DNA of 64,000 nucleotides from Solirubrobacter deserti. GTDB taxonomy: Bacteria > Actinomycetota > Thermoleophilia > Solirubrobacterales > Solirubrobacteraceae. The position numbers and the translations under genes were made by a program. How positions within the stretch are numbered: the first letter of the stretch is position 1; every line of letters begins with the position of its first letter. The DNA lies in assembly GCF_003344625.1 (NCBI RefSeq), contig NZ_QPKJ02000005.1, forward strand, positions 682,001 to 746,000. Reading direction: 5' to 3'. The notes under the pieces were generated by a model. It was not told where the DNA came from, did no database searches, and was given only the letters and a program-made list of their open reading frames with translations. Positions 61,260 through 64,000 of the stretch are shown in pieces.

Positions 61260-63005
61260 ATGGCCGGACTTCGCCGCGCGCTCGTCGCGATAGCCGCCGC
61301 GCTCGCGCTGGCCGACGCCTCGATCGTCGCGCTCGCCCTGCCGCCGATCCTGGTCGAGTACGACACGTCGATCTCGGGCGCGGCGGCGATCGTCGGCGTC
61401 TATGCGCTTGTCCTCGCCCTGTGTCTGTGGCCGGCCCGCCAGTTGCGCGCCGGCCCGGCCGGCCTGCTGGTGTTCGCGGCTGCTTCCGTGGGCTGCGCGC
61501 TCGCCCCGAACCTGTGGCTGATGCTCGTCTTCCGCGCCCTCCAGGCGGCGGGAGCGGCCGCGGCGCTGCTGACCGCCTACCACGTGCTGGAGGCGGGCGA
61601 GTCCGACCACGGCCGCCGCTGGTGGCTCGGCGCCGCGCTGATCGGCACCGCCGCGGGCCCCGCGATCGGCGGTGCGCTGACCGAGATCCTCGACTGGCGC
61701 GCGATCTTCGCCGTCCAGGTCCCGCTCGCCCTCGCCGCCGCGTGGGCGTGCCGCGCGCCCGCGGGCGAGGCCGGGTCGGCGCCCGCCGCCGCCCCGGGCG
61801 GGGCTTCGCCGCCCACCACCGGCGCTTCTCCGTCCGCCACCGGCGCCTCGCCGCTCGCCACCGGCGCTTCGCCGCGCGCCGCTGCGGCTTCGTCGCCCGC
61901 CACCGGCGCTTCGTCGCCCACCGCCGCGGCCTCGTCGCCCGCCGCCGACACGCGGTCCCTCGCCGCGCTCGCGCTCACCACCGCCGCGTTCACCGCGGTC
62001 CTGTTCCTGCTCGTCATCGAGCTCGTCGCCGGCTTCGCGATCTCGCCGCTGCGGGCCGCCCTCGGCGTGTCCGTGCTGCCCCTCGCGGCGCTCGCCGCGG
62101 CCGCGATCCCCGGTGAGCGGCAGGCCCGCGCGCTCGCGGGCGCGGTGCTGCTCGCCGGCGGCGGCGCGGCGCTCGCCTTCCTGCCCGCGCCGACCATCGC
62201 CTGGACGCTCGCGCCGCAGGTCCTCGCGGGCGCCGGGATGGGCCTCGCGCTGCCCGCGCTCAGCCCGGAGCGGAACCTGACGCAGGCGGCGCGCACGCTG
62301 GTCGCCCGCCACGTCGGCATCGTGCTCGTGCTCGCGATCCTCGCGCCGGTCGCCACCGCGCAGCTCAACCGTGCCACCGACGAGGCGATCCTGAAGGGCG
62401 CGAGCCTCGTCCTGGACGCCCAGATCGACCCGCTGCAGAAGCTCGAGCTCGCGCCCGCGCTGCTCGACGACTTGAACACCGACGCGCCGCGCCAGAGCCT
62501 CACCGACGCGGTCGCCACGCGGCGCGGCGAGTTCGCCGACAACCCCGCCGTGTACGACCGGCTCGGCCAGCGGCTCGACGACGTCGTGGTCGCGGCCGTG
62601 CTGGAGGCGTTCCAGGTCGCGTACCTGATCGCCGCCGCACTCGCCATCGTCGCCGCGCTCGTCCTCATCCCGCACGTGCGTCGCCCCGCGATGGCCCTGG
62701 CCGCCGCGCTCGCCGCGGGCTGCGCCGTGGTCTACGTCGTCGAGGGCGACGCCGAGGCGCCGCCCGCGGTCGCGCTCGCCGACCCGTGCAACCCGCCCGC
62801 GGTGCCCGGCGCCTCCGGGCTCGCCGGCGCCCTCCAGGAACGCGTGCTCGCGCAGCTCAACCAGGCGGCGTGCCGCCTCGAGGTCACCCGCGAGGAGCTC
62901 GCGCTGGCGATCTTCGACGCCGACCGGGCGCAGGAGTTCGAGGCCGAGCACGGCGTCGACCCGCGCGGCACGATCGACCTGCTGTCACTGCTCGGCGGCG
63001 GCTAG
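61260..63005 (+). CDS. MFS-like transporter with Ser/Ala/Pro-rich central loop
   Basis: 581 residues. The first ~165 residues hold five to six membrane helices of drug-efflux MFS type (LADASIVALALPPI; RALQAAGAAAALLTAYHVLE; GPAIGGALTEILDWRAIFAVQ). A disordered loop (~170-235) carries GASPxATGASP repeats. About eight further hydrophobic segments follow but are interrupted by a soluble stretch (~380-440, EAILKGASLVLDAQIDPLQK), and the last ~85 residues are soluble (VTREELALAIFDADRAQEFE). This is atypical for MFS, so efflux function is uncertain. Confidence 0.78.
   Translation: MAGLRRALVAIAAALALADASIVALALPPILVEYDTSISGAAAIVGVYALVLALCLWPARQLRAGPAGLLVFAAASVGCALAPNLWLMLVFRALQAAGAAAALLTAYHVLEAGESDHGRRWWLGAALIGTAAGPAIGGALTEILDWRAIFAVQVPLALAAAWACRAPAGEAGSAPAAAPGGASPPTTGASPSATGASPLATGASPRAAAASSPATGASSPTAAASSPAADTRSLAALALTTAAFTAVLFLLVIELVAGFAISPLRAALGVSVLPLAALAAAAIPGERQARALAGAVLLAGGGAALAFLPAPTIAWTLAPQVLAGAGMGLALPALSPERNLTQAARTLVARHVGIVLVLAILAPVATAQLNRATDEAILKGASLVLDAQIDPLQKLELAPALLDDLNTDAPRQSLTDAVATRRGEFADNPAVYDRLGQRLDDVVVAAVLEAFQVAYLIAAALAIVAALVLIPHVRRPAMALAAALAAGCAVVYVVEGDAEAPPAVALADPCNPPAVPGASGLAGALQERVLAQLNQAACRLEVTREELALAIFDADRAQEFEAEHGVDPRGTIDLLSLLGGG
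61800..61965 (+). repeat. Coding repeat in the central loop of the MFS-like gene
   Basis: Imperfect tandem units of 21-27 bp (CCACCGGCGCTTCGCCG-like) encode GASPxATGASP in the loop between the two halves of the transporter. All units keep the frame. Confidence 0.7.
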
Positions 63006-63024
63006 AGATCCGCGAGGCGATCTC

Positions 63025-63282
63025 TCAGCCGAGATCGCAACGCACCGGCGAAGCCGGTCGCTGCGATACAGCGCCTAGAACCAGCCGCCACACACCCGCC
63101 TCGCGCACGGACGAGAACGGCCGCCCCACCTGCGCCGCCAGCGCGCCGACGTCGATCGGCGCCTCACGGTCGGTCGCGAGCACCACCAGCACGTCGTCCG
63201 CCGCCAACGCACCCAGCGCCGCCCGCGCCCGCAGCACCGGCAGCGGGCAGAGCAATCCACGCGCGTCGACTAACACCTCCAC
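63025..63282 (-). CDS. TusA-family sulfur-carrier-like protein
   Basis: 85 residues. Single TusA/SirA-type domain with the active CPxP motif (VDARGLLCPLPVLRARAAL, Cys12) and the following DVLVVLATDREAPIDVGALA strand-helix. TusA proteins pass persulfide sulfur to tRNA-thiolation or other sulfur-transfer enzymes. A cysteine desulfurase is not encoded nearby. Divergent from the antiporter gene by 20 bases. Confidence 0.85.
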   Translation of the reverse strand: MEVLVDARGLLCPLPVLRARAALGALAADDVLVVLATDREAPIDVGALAAQVGRPFSSVREAGVWRLVLGAVSQRPASPVRCDLG

Positions 63283-63302
63283 GATCCGGGGTAGATCATG
63301 CC

Positions 63303-64000
63303 GTGGCCGAAGTCGAGCTGTTCGTCTTCCTGCTCTTCGCCGTCGTCGTGCTGGCCGGGCTCGGCCTGCGCAGCGGTGTCCCGTACCCGGTCGTGCTCGT
63401 GCTCGGCGGCCTTGTCATCGGGCTTATCCCCGGCGTCCCGAGCCCCGTGGTGGACCCGGAGATCATCCTGTTCGTCTTCCTGCCGCCGCTGCTCTACGCG
63501 AGCGCGATCTCGGTCTCCGCGCGGGAGCTCAGAGCGAACGCGAAGCCGATCGGCCTGCTCGCCGTCGGCCTGGTCCTGGTCACGATCGCGGCCGTCGCGG
63601 CCGTCGCCAACGCCGTCATGGGCGTCCCGTGGGCCGCGGCGTTCGTGCTCGGCGCGGTGCTCGGCCCGACCGACCCCGTCTCGGCCGCCGCCGTCCTGGA
63701 CCGGCTCGGCGTCACCGGGCGCGCGAAGACGATCCTCCAGGGCGAGTCGCTGATCAACGACGCGACCGGCCTCACCGCCTACCGGCTCGCGCTCGGGGCG
63801 GTGGGCGCGTCGGCGGGCTCGGTGTTCGAGATCGGGCTGGAGTTCGTCGGTGTCGCCGCGGGCGGGATCGCGATCGGGCTGGCCGCTGGCTGGATCTTCG
63901 CCCACGTGCGGCGGATCGTGACCGACCCGAGCCTCGACGTCGCGCTGAGCCTGCTCACCCCGTTCGTCGCCTACGTGCCCGCCGAGGAGCTGCACGTCTC
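63303..64000 (+). CDS. Na+/H+ antiporter (CPA1/NhaP-like), cut by window end
   Basis: Starts at GTG 63303 (reads VAEVELFVFLLFAVVV) and stays open to the window edge; ~233 residues are present. Hydrophobic segments continue throughout. Family motifs: LFVFLPPLLYASAISVSARE, and AAFVLGAVLGPTDPVSAAAVLDRLG, LQGESLINDATGLTAYRLAL with the ND pair that carries ions in CPA1 antiporters. It exchanges Na+ or K+ for protons across the cell membrane. The C-terminal half is outside the window. Confidence 0.9.
   Translation, partial: MAEVELFVFLLFAVVVLAGLGLRSGVPYPVVLVLGGLVIGLIPGVPSPVVDPEIILFVFLPPLLYASAISVSARELRANAKPIGLLAVGLVLVTIAAVAAVANAVMGVPWAAAFVLGAVLGPTDPVSAAAVLDRLGVTGRAKTILQGESLINDATGLTAYRLALGAVGASAGSVFEIGLEFVGVAAGGIAIGLAAGWIFAHVRRIVTDPSLDVALSLLTPFVAYVPAEELHV

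Noticed and set aside
63298..63753. Plus-strand frame from ATG 63298
   Set aside because: It is out of frame with the antiporter; its Arg/Ser-rich translation has no membrane helices, while the GTG 63303 frame has the CPA1 motifs.

Overview
The window is very GC-rich, densely coded actinobacterial chromosome. It has many GTG/TTG starts and 1-4 nt gene overlaps, ParA and FtsZ are adjacent, and it carries Ala/Pro-rich secreted proteins with a shared C-terminal module ending in a TLTFTLSTTxP-like string. The style fits Thermoleophilia (Solirubrobacter/Conexibacter-like), but that placement is inference; no rRNA or tRNA gene was seen. It is not a prophage: there is no integrase, terminase, portal or capsid gene.

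Layout. 0-2.6 kb: end of a secreted protein, an HxlR regulator and an unknown protein. 2.5-7.2 kb: ArsA-type ATPase and LuxR-type response regulator, divergent from a membrane Ser/Thr kinase. 7.3-38.8 kb: a contractile injection system (CIS) locus on the minus strand. In transcription order it encodes a DUF4157 protein, an AAA+ ATPase, (after an interruption) a DUF4255/Pvc16-like cap protein, a receiver-only protein, sheath, tube, an assembly-chaperone-like protein, a 51-residue DUF6760-like protein, a 1252-residue repeat protein in the tape-measure position, a second tube protein, a LysM adaptor, a VgrG-like spike, gp25, gpJ-like and gpI-like baseplate proteins, a zinc-ribbon/PASTA/beta-propeller membrane protein, an FHA/PqqD-like/M50 membrane protease, and a 1861-residue protein with seven peptidoglycan-hydrolase modules. 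No tail fibre and no separate PAAR tip were found.

31.2-36.3 kb: a plus-strand operon (methyltransferase, MBOAT acyltransferase, two SGNH proteins, a small Cys-rich secreted protein) that looks like an envelope O-acylation set lodged inside the CIS locus. 38.9-44.7 kb: a membrane protein, a 1423-residue secreted multidomain protein and a lipoprotein. 44.8-48.4 kb: ParA, FtsZ with a long N-terminal extension, and gamma-glutamyltransferase. 48.4-54.5 kb: secreted copper protein, secreted unknown protein, M14 carboxypeptidase, FAD oxidoreductase, signal peptidase I. 54.5-58.4 kb: an ECF sigma factor, a 149-residue protein and a TPR-CHAT protease. 58.5-64 kb: quinone oxidoreductase, small membrane protein, HAD phosphatase, ArsR-type regulator, MFS-like transporter, TusA-like protein and the start of a Na+/H+ antiporter.

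How it may work together (inference). The CIS lacks target-binding fibres but is linked to a membrane PASTA protein, a kinase, an FHA-containing membrane protease and a giant cell-wall hydrolase without a signal peptide. This suggests a self-directed or membrane-anchored injection/lysis device under phospho-signalling control rather than a conventional exported particle. The sigma / small protein / TPR-CHAT set is a second candidate system: it resembles a protease-released sigma-factor switch without CRISPR.
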